From Capsicum annuum (lineage: Eukaryota > Streptophyta > Magnoliopsida > Solanales > Solanaceae), in contig NW_025850773.1 in NCBI RefSeq assembly GCF_002878395.1, forward strand, positions 269,441 to 333,440: 64,000 nucleotides of DNA, read 5' to 3'. Positions 12,056 through 22,860 of this stretch are shown piece by piece. The notes beneath the pieces were generated by a model that made no database searches, had not been told where the DNA came from, and saw nothing but the letters and a program-made list of their open reading frames with translations. The stretch's first letter is position 1. Each line of letters starts with the position of its first letter. A program made the position numbers and the translations under genes.

Positions 12056-14618
12056 TATAACACCCTGTGTTTCCGACCTTTAGAAAATTTCCTGGATTTT
12101 TGGTTTATAGAAAAGATACAACTAATGGGTACCAGTCGTATGTTAGGGTACGGTTTGTATGGGTTGGCCATATGCTAACCAGTGTTGGTTGGTGTGTTGG
12201 ATTTGTTTCTGGAATGGATGCGACTTAGTGGATATGAATCATATTAGTAGATACAGGTAATCTGGTTGGGGTTTTCCTTCACTTAATCTTAGACTTGGTA
12301 GCTTAACTTGGATGTAAGTACGAGTGGCTCACCAAGAGCTATAATCTAGGGTACGAGTTATATCATGGACTCGTATGGTGGACAATATTCAATTCTCTTT
12401 GATTCTATTCTACCAAAGGTACTGGTCATATGCTTTGGGTACGACTTGGTTTGGTTATGTTGTACCTTGGATAGTGTTGGGTCCAAGTGAGAAGCCTAGG
12501 GTACGAGTGGTGGGTACCAATCATATTGGAGGGTACGACTAGTATGGTTAGTCGTACCCCCTGACGGGAATTTCATGCAGTTTAAGTGAGGGTAATCTAG
12601 ACATTTACCCACTTAACCTATTAAGGCCCCATGAATTCTAACACACTTAGGAGGTTATTTGCCTTATTATTCTATTTATTAAATTAACACTTAGAAAATA
12701 TTCTCTAATCCTCTCTAAGGCTTTTGGGTAAAACAAAGGCTAGGATTTTGCTAAGGTGATCAATTTGGGGCTTGTGTTCATGATTTCTCACTATCATCTA
12801 CTTAATTTAAGGCATTTACTCCTTCCCTCATTGTTAGTTCCAACTAAAGGCATATTTTGTAAATTGTTTTCATGGCATAATTGTTATATAGTTTTGGGTT
12901 TTCAAATATATATTGGGGGTTTTGGTTAAAATGGCTTGGTTATGTTTTTTCCATGTTTTAATTATGTATTTACATGTTTAATGGTGGTTTGGATACTTGG
13001 TTGCATGGGAATGGTTAATTGGTATTTGATTTTGGTTTTGGAAATACTATGCCCCAAATATGTCTGATAAAATACCTATGAGAATGGTTTTACTATATTG
13101 TTGGATTTTTTAATGGAACTATTGCATGGTATGGTTTGTTAATGAAACCCTAAATGGTAAAAATGGTCTAAATAGTTTGGAATGGTTAAATGGAATTATT
13201 TGGTGGTCATGGTTATAGTTAATTAAACTTCTTGTGGGGTACAATGGAATCCCCCTAGTAAACATCTTAATGAACAACTTGTGGGGTACATGGGACTCCT
13301 CCAAGAAAACATAATAATGGAATACTTGTGGGGTACATGGGACTTTTCCAAGTTAACTTGGTAAATGGGTACATGGGAATTCTTTAACCTCTTAATATTT
13401 GGCTAAGGACAATACCTACAAGTTATAATCAGTATGATGATACCACTATTAATAGCCTTGGTTAATAATAAATAGAATAATGGATTGGTTGGTTGAAAAT
13501 GGTTTTAATTGGGAAATAATAATGGGGTGTGATTACTAACTGTGAAGGTGGGAGTTTAATAAACGAACACTGGAAACTCATGTTTACCGACATGAGGGGT
13601 TGGTCATGGCGACCATATATGATACTATGAGGTACACAGAAATTCTTTAAGTACACTGTACATATATACCATGGAGAGCGAAGGGTACTTTGGAATCTCC
13701 TACTCTTATAGTATCTCCAATTCATATGGCTACACGCACTAAGGCTCGTTCAGGGGGTTACACTAAACTCATATATCCTATGGGTTATTTTAGGATAGTT
13801 AAGCTAAACATACCCAAGTTAATGGTTTTAAATGCATGCTAAACCCGATTTCCTTTCCCAACATAGTTATATTATGTATGTTTTATATGTATATGGTTGG
13901 TTTACTTGGTTTTACTTGATGGTATTAATTTATCCTTATCCTAATTTTATGTTAGCTTTCACCTGATAACCCATCTTTGGGTGGTTGTATCCCCACGCGA
14001 TACAGGAACTGACTATTCTACTCCTCTTGCGTAGTGATCAGATTTTGAGACCAGCTTTTGTATTAGAGTGGTGAGCTTCCATTTTTTTGGAAGGCTCCAT
14101 TTCATGTTCATGGATATTTTTACACACTTTGGTTTATTTATGGATATTGGTTTTGGCTATGGTTAGGGGAATGTCATAACTGGATATTGGGTTTTTTTTG
14201 GTTAGAGGATTTTGTAGAACTACTATGGGTTGGTATGGGCGGGATCAGTTTTGGTGTCATCCTTAGTATTGGTATTGGTATTGGGGTAGATACTATTAGA
14301 CTAAATTTCTCACTGTTCCATCTTTTAATATTATGTTATGGATCTTGGTTTGGTTATTGTTTTGCTTTTGGCTTAAGGTTTTTGCTTGTTATGGTTGTTA
14401 GTTGGATATGGGATGGTTGGGACTATTTGGGTTGGTCTCGATCATAGACCTATCCCAGATTATGGATTTGTGCTATAACATGCTATCTTATTATGTGTTC
14501 AAAATTTATCCGACTCAGGGCATATGCTGGATAGTTGGGTTGGGTATTAGGGGTGGTCTCCGATCCTGGTTGGACTTGAGATGACCATTATGACAAGGCC
14601 CCTAGTCAGGTCATGTTA
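12056..14618 (+). repeat. Tekay 5' LTR
   Basis: Starts 'tataacaccctgtg' (canonical TG mutated to TA) and ends '..tcaggtcatgtta', just before the Met primer site. It aligns end to end by eye with 24579-27165, for example at 'cccatctttgggtggttgta' and 'caaggcccct.gtc.ggtcatgt'. It contains reiterated 'gggtacgag' and 'gtacgactggtatgg' phrases. Open frames within it are chance and not shared with the other LTR. Confidence 0.88.
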
Positions 14619-14621
14619 AGT

Positions 14622-14633
14622 TGGTATCAGAGC
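14622..14633 (+). other. Primer-binding site, initiator tRNA-Met
   Basis: 'tggtatcagagc' is complementary to the 3' end of plant initiator tRNA-Met and lies 3 bp after the LTR end. This is the usual primer for chromoviruses. No second copy survives next to the middle LTR because that part is deleted. Confidence 0.85.
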
Positions 14634-14884
14634 TTTAGGTTTATGGTCAATTGGGAGTCCATAAAGTCATGTCTAATAGAGTCTCTTTTAAAAGTTGTAG
14701 CGCACCACACTCATAAGAGAGAGACTTACAAAGCTTTTAGGAATGTTTCACTTTCTTGGCATTCTATTCTCAAGCTTGGAGTCTATGTTCTGGAATCTTC
14801 TCTAATCTCTATTTATTCATTTTTCAGATTATCCTTCAATGATCCAGAATACAAGAAAACTCTTCTGTCCTATTTGGGGATAAT

Positions 14885-15718
14885 ATGGAAAGGACACATA
14901 GGAGCCATACTCGATCTAGGGGTCCAGTCCCTGATATTTCTAGTGTTCCACCAATTATTACTAGTCCTCTTCAGGTTGAGGTAATGAATATAGAATTTCA
15001 TGAATCAATTTATACCATGGCTTAGTCGGTTGCTGGTCAGGCTGAGCGAAATGCATCTGGTGTTTCATCTGCTGAGGCTATAAGGGTTGGACAGTTTATG
15101 AAGATGAATCCTTCTGCTTTTATTGGTATGAAGATGAAGGAGGATCCACAAGGTTTCTTAGATAAAAGAGAGAAGATATTTAAGGTGATACTGGCCATGA
15201 ATATAGAAGAGGTGAATTTTATAGCTTATCAGCTTAAGGATATTGGATACCAGTGGTATGAGGAGTGGGATAGAGATAGAGGTGATTTTAAGGAGTTGTC
15301 CTTATGGGAGACTTTCTCAAATACTTTTCTAGATTGCTTCTTTCTACAGGTGTTGAGAAAAGAAAAAATGGAGAAATTTATCAATCTAAAATAAGGGAAA
15401 ATATCAATCAAGGAATATGCCTTGAAATTTCATTATCTGTCAAGGTATGTTCTAGAATTAGTGTACAATATAAGGGCGAGGATGAGAAAGTTTGCTTCTA
15501 AACTGTCTCACGATTTGATCCTTAAAAGCAAAACTGTGTTGATGATTAAGGTTATGGATATGTCTAGATTGGTGGTTCATATGCAACAAGTTAAGAAAGA
15601 AAATAGAAAGCATGCTGAATTTGAGAAAAGGCAGGGTACCAAATTCAGGTCTTCTAAACATGGTGGTGGGCAACAGCGTGGTAGTCGGGATGACGGTAAG
15701 TGGCCAAAAAAGAAGTGA
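14885..15718 (+). pseudogene. gag: Tekay gag (capsid) pseudogene
   Basis: The frame starts at an ATG at 14885 and reads through to 15718 with stops at 15023 (TAG), 15392 (TAA) and 15716 (TGA). The capsid part is recognisable from 'MKMNPSAFIGMKMKEDPQGF', 'AYQLKDIGYQWYEEW' and 'FLDCFF' with 'EKFINL' before the second stop. After it come 'EYALKFHYLSRY' and 'SRLVVHMQQV'. These follow the order of the Gag retrotransposon domain that assembles the cytoplasmic particle. The first two stops fall where relatives have Gln, so CAA/CAG to TAA/TAG changes are likely. The segment has no counterpart in the second internal copy, where it is deleted. Confidence 0.85.
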
Positions 15719-16486
15719 GGGAGTTTTGGTTCCTTCTTTTCTACTAGTGCTCCTTACCCAAAGCCTTCGGGTGATAGGTGTTAGTAGGGTGGTGATAATT
15801 TCCTAGCACTGGGTGCCTATTCTTAGGCGAGCAAGGCACAATTGGCTTCTTCATGCCCTTCTTATCAATTTTATGGTTATCTTTATCGGGGATTTTATGA
15901 TGAAGGGAGGGATATGTGTTTTAAATATGGTCATCTAGTCCATATGCTCAGAAACTGTTCAACTAGTAAGGGTACTTTGGGAGTGGTCAAAGCTCTAATT
16001 ACTTCATCTTTTGCTCCTATACCTAATGGTGCTGCTTCGGTAACTGCTCCTGCTTTTGGTGCCGATGTTAGTCAAAATAGGTTATATGCTCTTTTATCTC
16101 AACATGAGTTTGAGGAATCACCTGATGTCGTGACTGGTACATTACAACTCTTTACTCGTGATATGTATTGCTTGCTTGATCCAAGGTCCACTCTCTCTTA
16201 TGTGACCCCATTTATGATTATGTATTTTGGTTTTGATCCCGAGGTTATTTTGGAACCATTTTCTGTTTCTACCCCAATAGGAGACTCTGTGGTTGCTAAG
16301 AGAGTCTATAGAGGATGTGTGGTATCTGTTGGTAGTGGGCAGACTTTGGTAGATTTATTTAAACTAGATGTGATGGTTTTCAATATTAATCTGGAGATAG
16401 ATTGGTTACACTCTTGTTATGCATCCTTAGATTGTCGGGCCTGTAAGGTTGTCTTTAGGTTCCCTGGTGAATCAGTTATTGAATAG
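15719..16486 (+). pseudogene. Tekay zinc knuckle and protease pseudogene
   Basis: Same reading frame as gag. Stops cluster at 15782-15787 and 15824, then the frame is open from 15842 to 16484. A CCHC-type knuckle is visible as 'CFKYGHLVHMLRNC'; the second Cys is Tyr, so metal binding would fail. The retropepsin-like domain follows, with 'CLLDPRSTLSYVTP' at the active-site position, a weak match to the usual D-[ST]-G. 'DWLHSCYASLDCRACKVVF' marks its C-terminal part. The TAG at 16484 is a TGG (Trp) in the second copy near 21323, so it arose in this copy. Confidence 0.8.
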
Positions 16487-18000
16487 GAGGGTGGTTTCCT
16501 AGCTCCTAGGGGAAGGTTTATTTCTTATCTTAGAGCTCAGAGATTAATCTCCAAAGGGAGTCTCTATCATTTGGTCCAGGTTAAAGATTCTAACTCAAAA
16601 GGTTTTTCTTTACATTCAATTCTGGTGGTAAATGAGTTTCCTGAGGTATTTCTGGTTGATCTTCTTGGGGTTCCTTGGGATAGGGAGATTGAGTTTGATA
16701 TTGATTTGGTTCTGGACACTCATCCAATATATATTCCTCCTTATAGAATGTCTTCGGCCAGGGAACTGAATGAGCAACTTAAGGATCTTCTGGATAAGGG
16801 GTTTATTCATCCTATTGTATCCCCGTGGGGTGCACCAGTATTATTTATGCGCAAGAAGGATGGTTCCCTTCTGATGTGAATTGACTATCGACAATTGAAT
16901 AAGGTAACAATTAAGAATAAGTATCCTCTTCCAAGGATAAATGACTTGTTTGATCAGTTGCAAGGTGCCAAGTTCTTTTCTAAGATAGATCTTTGGTCTG
17001 GGTATCATCAGCTTAAGATTATGGAGGAGGATATCCCTATGAAGTCTTTTCATACTCGGTGTGGGCAGTTTGGGTTCTTGGTTATGTCATTTGGTTTGAC
17101 TAAGGCCCCAACCGTATTTATGGATTTGATGAACACGGTTTTCAGGCAGTTTCTGAATGCTTTGTCATTGTGTTCATTGATGACATTCTAGTTTATTCTA
17201 AGAGTGAATTAGAATATGCAAATCACTTCTGTGTGGTGTTACAGACCTTGAAAGAGCAGTAGTTGTATGCCAAGTTCTATAAATGTAAGTTTTGGTTAAA
17301 TAATGTAACTTTCTTGGGCCATACTATTTCTAGTGAGGGGATCATGGTGGATCCACAAAAGGTAGTTGTTGTGAAAAGATGGTCTAGACCTACGACTCCA
17401 ACCGACATTCAAAGCTTCTTGGGTTTGGCTGGGTACTATAGGCAGTTTATGGAAAATTTTTGGATAATAGCTGCCCCTTTGACTAAGTTGACTCAGAAGA
17501 AGGTAAAGTTTTCTTGATTGGATGTGTGTAAAGGGAGTTTCGAGAAGCTTAAGGATAAGCTGGATAACCTAATTTTGACTTTGGTTTTGATATTGCCTGA
17601 AGGTAATGAGGGGTTTATGGTTATTGTGATGCATCCCGGGTGGGACTTGGTTGTGTTTTGATACAACATGGGAAGGTTATAGCCTGCGCTTCCATGTAGT
17701 TGAAGGTGCATGAGAAGAATTATCCTACTCATGATTTGGAGCTTTTAGCGATGGTTTATTTTTTTTGAAAATCTGGCGGTATTATTTGTATGGAGTGCAC
17801 GTGGACATCTCTTTTTATCATAAGAGTCTACAATATATATTCCCTCAGAAGGTGCTAAATCTCAGACAAAGAAGATAGTTAGAGCTTCTTAAGGACTATG
17901 AGATGAGTCTTTGCTACCACCAAGGTAAAGCTAATATAGTTCTTGATGCTCTTAGAAGGTTGTCCATGGGGAGTTTAGCTCATGTGGATCAGGAAAAATG
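16487..18000 (+). pseudogene. pol: Tekay reverse transcriptase and RNase H pseudogene, copy 1
   Basis: RT signatures appear in order: 'EFPEVF', '[11 protein letters not shown]', '[20 protein letters not shown]', 'RKKDGSL', 'DYRQLNK', '[12 protein letters not shown]', '[15 protein letters not shown]' and the catalytic '[13 protein letters not shown]' at 17161. A TGA at 16877 and a single-base deletion near 17158 break the frame just before the FIDD motif. The linker has 'FLGHTISSEGI' and 'IQSFLGLAGYYRQF'. RNase H begins near 17600 with a further 1-base loss near 17622. In 'ISFYHKSLQY' the usual catalytic Asp of the TDHK motif is Tyr (codon 17816). Stops at 17260, 17515, 17697 and 17876 are present. 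Confidence 0.88.
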
Positions 18001-19530
18001 GGAACTGGTGAAGAATATTCACTGCTTGGCTAATCTTTAAGTTCATTTTTTATTCTCTAATGATGGTGGTGTGATGGTACAGGAAGTGGTTCGGTCATCT
18101 CTTGATGCAGAGATTAAGGAGAAACAAGTGTTGGAACCTGTCTTGATGAAAATAAAAAGTTATATTGGTGTGCAAAAGGTGATGGTCTTTGATATCAGTG
18201 GTGATGCTACTTTACGGTACCAAGGGAGGTTGGGTATTCCTGATGTCGACGGTTTACGATAAAGGGTTTTGGATGAGGCACATGAATCACCCTAGTTGTT
18301 CATTCTGGTTCAACAAAAATGTATCATGCTCTTAAGAAAATGTATTGATGGAGTGGTATGAAAAGGGATATGGCCAATTTTATGGCCAAATGCTTGGTGT
18401 GCCAACAAGTCAAAGTTAAGCACATGAGGCCTGGTGTGTTGTATCAAGAAATTAATTTACTCGAATGGAAAAAGAAGGTGATCAATATTGATTTCATTAT
18501 TGGCCTTCCTCGATCTCGAAATTAATTTGATTCAATTTGGGTCATCGTGGATAGGATGACCAAGTCCACTCACTTTTTTATCGGTGTGGACTAACTTTTC
18601 AATTGAGGACTATGCGAGGTTGTATCTTCATAAGATTACAAATGTATATGGGGCACCTATTTCAATTAATTTTGATCAGGGTATGCAGCTTTATCTCTCT
18701 TCTGGCGATCTTTTTAGAAGTGATTAAGAACTAAGGTTATTTTGAGTACTGTTTTTCATCCCCAGATGGATAGGCAAGCAGAAAGGATTATTCAAAATTT
18801 AGAGGATATGCTTCGAGTGTGCGTGATTGATTATGGTGGCAGTTGGGTTGAGCATCTACCTTTGGTAGAGTTTGCCTACAACAATAGCTATCATTCTAGT
18901 ATTGGTATAGCCCCTTTTGAGGCATTGTATGGTAGGAGGTATAGATCTCCTATTGGGTGGTTCGAGCTTGGTGAGGAAGATATGTTTGGTCTGAATTTAG
19001 TTTATCAGGCTATGGAAAAGGTAAAGGTGATTCGAGATAGGCTTAAGGCTTCCCAAAGCCAACAAAAGTCCTATGCGGATGTAAGGAGTAGAAACTTGGA
19101 ATTTAAGGTTTGGGATAAGGTATTCCTAAAGGTATCTCCCATGAAGGGAGCAATGCGGTTTGGTAAGAAGGGAAAGCTCAGTCCCTAATTTATTGGTCCT
19201 TATGCGATTTTGCAGAGGGTTGGTAATATGGCTTATGAATTGGAGTTGCCTTCTAGTTTGAGCTTCATTCACCTTGTATTTTACGTCTTTATATTGAGGA
19301 AGTGTGTTAGTGATCCTTCTTTGGTTGTTCCTTTAGAAAGATTAGGTATCTTAGATTCTCATTTTTTATGAAGCGGTCTTGGTTGAGATCTTGGATAGTC
19401 AGGTTCGTCAATTACAGACTAAGGATGTGGCCTCGGTTTAGTTTCTATGGCATAACCACAAGGTGGAAGAGGCTACATGGGAAACGGAGGAGGATATAAA
19501 GTCTAAGTATCCATATCTATTTTCTGCTCC
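18001..19530 (+). pseudogene. Tekay integrase and chromodomain pseudogene, copy 1
   Basis: The integrase joins element DNA to the host chromosome. The zinc-binding end lies near 18300-18420 (His and paired Cys around 'AKCLVCQQVK'). The core has Asp in 'WVIVDRMTKSTHF' (18541), a possible second Asp in 'NFDQG' (18673) and the Glu in 'RQAERIIQNLEDML' (18772). 'LPLVEFAYNNSYHSSIG' and 'ALYGRRYRSPI' are conserved Tekay phrases. Stops include TAA at 18523 and TGA at 18721. The chromodomain at 19440-19515 reads 'HNHKVEEATWETEEDIKSKY', the module that steers chromoviruses to heterochromatin. Confidence 0.88.
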
Positions 19531-19682
19531 AGGGATTCATGCAGAAGGTATGTTTTCTTCAGCATACTTTTGTTATCAAACTTTGTTAAAGGAAAGATTA
19601 ATATCTTTGATTGATATTTAACAGTGCAAGTGAATCATGCTTGTATTTACCCTACCTTATCTGTCATTCGGGGATGAATATT

Positions 19683-19697
19683 CCTAGTGGAGGAGAC
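19683..19697 (+). other. Tekay polypurine tract, copy 1
   Basis: 'cctagtggaggagac' abuts the middle LTR ('tgtaacactatgggt'). The matching tract at the last LTR is 'cctagtgggggagac' (24564-24578). Confidence 0.75.
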
Positions 19698-21104
19698 TGT
19701 AACACTATGGGTTTTCAACCCTTAGAAAATTTCTTGGATTTTTATTTTTCGGACAAGATACGACTAAGGAGTACCAGTCGTATATTGGGGTATGGTTTGT
19801 ATGGGTTGGTCGTATGTTGACCAGTGTTGGTTGGTGGGTTGGATTGGTTTCTGGAATGGATGCGACTTGGTGGATACGAGTCATATTGGTTTGTACAATT
19901 TATATGGTTTAGGGTTTTTCCTTTACTTAATCTTAGACTTGGTAGCTTAACTTGGATCTGAGTACGAGTGGCTCAACATGAGCCGTAAGCTAGGGTACGA
20001 GTAGTACCATGGACTCGTATGGTGGACAATATTTAATCCTCTTTGATTCTATTCTGCCAGAGGTACGGGTAAAAGGTATGGGTCGTATGATTTGGCTACG
20101 ACTTGGTTTGGGTGAGTTGTACCTTGGACAATGTTTGGTCCAAGGGGGAGACCTAGGCTATGAGTAGTGGGTACCACTGGTATTGAAAGGTATGATTGAT
20201 ATGGTTAGTTGTACCCCCTGATGGGAATTTTATACAGTTTAAGTGAGGGTAATCTGGACATTTCCCCACTTAACTTATTAAGGCCCCATGACTTTTAACA
20301 CACTTGGGAGGTTATTTTCTCTATTATTCTATTCATTAACACATAGAAAACACTCTCTAATCCTCTCTAAGGCTTTTGGGCGAAGGAAGGCTAGGGATTC
20401 ACTAAGGTGATCAATTTAGGGCTTGTGTTGGTGATTTCTCTCTATCATCTACTTAATTTAAGGTATGTACTCCTTCGCTCATTGTTAGTTCCAACTAAAG
20501 ACATATTTGGTAAATTGGTTTCATGGCATAATTATTATAGGGTTTCGGTTTTTAAATAAATATTAGGGTTTTTGGTTATAATGGCTTGGTTATGACTTTC
20601 CCATATTTTAATTATGTATTTACATATTTTAATGGTGGTTTGGATACTTGGTTGCATGGAAAAGGTTAATTGGTATTTGATTTTTGTTTTGGAAATACTA
20701 TGTCGCCAATATGTTTGATAAAATGCCTATGAGAATGTTTTTACTATATTATTGGACTTTTTAATGGAACTATTGCATGGTATGGTTTGGTATTAGAACC
20801 CTTAATGGTACAATGGTCTAAATAGTTTGGAATGGTTAAATGGAATTGTTTGGTGGTCATGGTTATAGTTAATTGAACTCCTTATAGGGTACAATGGAAT
20901 CCCCCTAGTAAACATGTTAATGAACAACTTGTGGGGTATATAGGACTCCCCCAAGCAAATGTAATAATGGAACACTTTTGGAGGACATGGGACTTTCCCA
21001 AGTTAACTTGGTAAATGGGTACACGGGAATCCCTTAACCTCTTAAGGTTTGGCTAAGGACAATACCTATAAGTTATAGTCGGCATGATGATACCACTATT
21101 AATA
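19698..21104 (+). repeat. Tekay middle LTR, 3' half deleted
   Basis: Keeps the canonical TG start and follows the first LTR through 'taccactattaata' (13454 in LTR 1, 21104 here). It then switches, within about 20 bp, to protease sequence equivalent to 16288. Missing are the last 1.16 kb of LTR, the primer site, all of gag and the start of protease, about 2.8 kb in one deletion. Confidence 0.85.
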
Positions 21105-22860
21105 CCAGTAAGACTAATATGTTGGAGTGGTGGTTTCTAAGAGAGTCTATAGAGGGGGTGTGGTATCTGTTGGTAGTAGGCAGACTTTGGTGGATTTGTT
21201 TGAACTCGATATAATGGTTTTCGATGTTATTCTAGGGATGGATTGGTTACACTCTTGTTACGCGTCCTTAGATTATCGGACCTGTAAGATTGTCTTTAGG
21301 TTCCCTGGTGAATCGATTATTGAGTGGAAGGGTGGTTCCTTATCTCCTAGGGGAAGGTTTATTTCTTATCTTAGAGCTTAGATATTAATCTCCAAAGGGG
21401 GTCTTTATCATTTGGTCCAGGTTAAAAATTCTAACTAGAATGGTCCTTTTTTACATTTGGTTCTGGTGGTAAATGAGTTTCCTGAGGTCTTTTTGGATGA
21501 TCTTCCTGGCATTCCTCTGGATGGGAGATTAAGTTGGGTATTGATTTGGTTTTGGACACCCATCCAATATATATTCCTCCTTATAGAATGGCTCCAAATG
21601 AGTTGAGGGAACTCAAGGAGCAACTTAAGGATCTTCTGGACAAAGGGTTTATTCACCCTAGTGTATTCCCGTGGGGTGCACCGATATTATTTGTGTTCAA
21701 GAAGGATGGTTCCCTTCAGATGTGCAACGTCCTAGTGTATTCCCGTGGGGTACACCTTAACTATCAGCAATTGAATAACGTAATGGTTAAGAACAAGTAT
21801 CCTTTTTCCAAGGATAGATGACTTATTTCATCAGTTGCAATGTGCCCAGATCTTTTCTAAGATAGATCTTCGGTCTAGGTATCATCAACTTAAGATTATG
21901 GAGGAGGATATCCGTAAGACGACTTTTCATATTCAGTATGGGCACATTGAGTTCTTGGTTATGTCATTTGGTTTGACTAATGCCCTTAATGGATTTATGG
22001 ATTTGATGAACAGTTTTTAGGCAGTTTTTGGATCTTTTTATCTTTGTGTTCATTGATGACATTCTGGTTTATTATAAGAGTGAAGTGGATCATGCTAATC
22101 ACCTCTATTTGGTGTTGCGGACCTTGAAAGAGCAATAGTTGTATACCAAGTTCTCCAAGTATGATTTTTGGTTAAACGTTGTAACTTTCTTGGGCCATAT
22201 TATTTCTAGTGAGGGGATTATAATGGATCCACAAAAGGCAGTTGTGGTGAAAAGGTGGCCCAGACCCATGACTTCAACCGAGATTTGAAGCTTTTTGGAT
22301 GTGGCTGGGTGCAATAGGCGGTTTTTGGAAAGTTTTTAGATGATAGTTGCCCTTTTGAGTAAGTTGACTCAGAAGAAGGTAAAGTTTTCTTGATCGGATA
22401 CGTGTGAAGGGAGTTTCGACTAACTTCAGTTCCAGTTTTGACATTGCCTGAAGGTAATGAGGGGTTTGTGGTTTATTGTGATGCATCTCAGGTGGGACTT
22501 GGTTTTGTTTGATGCAACATGGGAAGGTTACAGCCTATGCTTCTAGGCAGTTCAAGGTGCATGAGAACAATTATCCTACATATGATTTAGAGCTTTTAGC
22601 AGTGGTTTTTGCTTTGAAAATCTAGCGACATTATTTGTATGGAGTGCACGTGGACATCTTTTTTTATCATAAGAATCTACAGTATGTGTCCACCCAGAAG
22701 AAGCTAAATCTCAATCAAAGAAGATGGTTGGAGCTTCTCAATAACTATGATATGAATCTTAACTACCACCAAGATAAAGCTAACGTGGTTGTTGATGCTC
22801 TTAGAAGGTTATGGATGAGGCATTTAACTCATGTGGATCAGGAGAAATGGAATTGGTGAA
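21105..22860 (+). pseudogene. pol: Tekay protease-RT-RNase H pseudogene, copy 2 (5' truncated)
   Basis: Begins inside protease ('VVSKRVYRGGVVSVGSRQTL') and continues to 'DWLHSCYASLDYRTCKIVF'. RT follows with '[20 protein letters not shown]' and '[20 protein letters not shown]'. The FIDD catalytic motif is near 22048. A 26-bp block at 21657 is repeated at 21731, replacing the start of the 'CIDYRQ' region. Stops at 21379 (TAG), 22136 (TAG), 22391 (TGA) and 22623 (TAG) are visible. In RNase H 'DIFFYHKNLQY' has Tyr in place of the catalytic Asp (22665), as in copy 1. Confidence 0.85.

Noticed and set aside
13462..13725. 87-codon minus-strand frame inside the Tekay 5' LTR, with a similar frame at 25974-26207
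   Set aside because: Both lie in homologous LTR sequence and are antisense to the element. The similarity is that of the LTRs, and the frame is not kept beyond part of it.
14187..14447. Hydrophobic Gly/Trp-rich frame that could look like a membrane protein
   Set aside because: It is inside the LTR, arises from a GGTTTGG-rich stretch, and the matching place in the 3' LTR has a different, broken frame.
16616..16810. Antisense frames across gag-pol (also 15229-15411, 15458-15673, 21435-21656 and 23712-23921)
   Set aside because: Shadows of the sense pol and gag frames, without features of their own.
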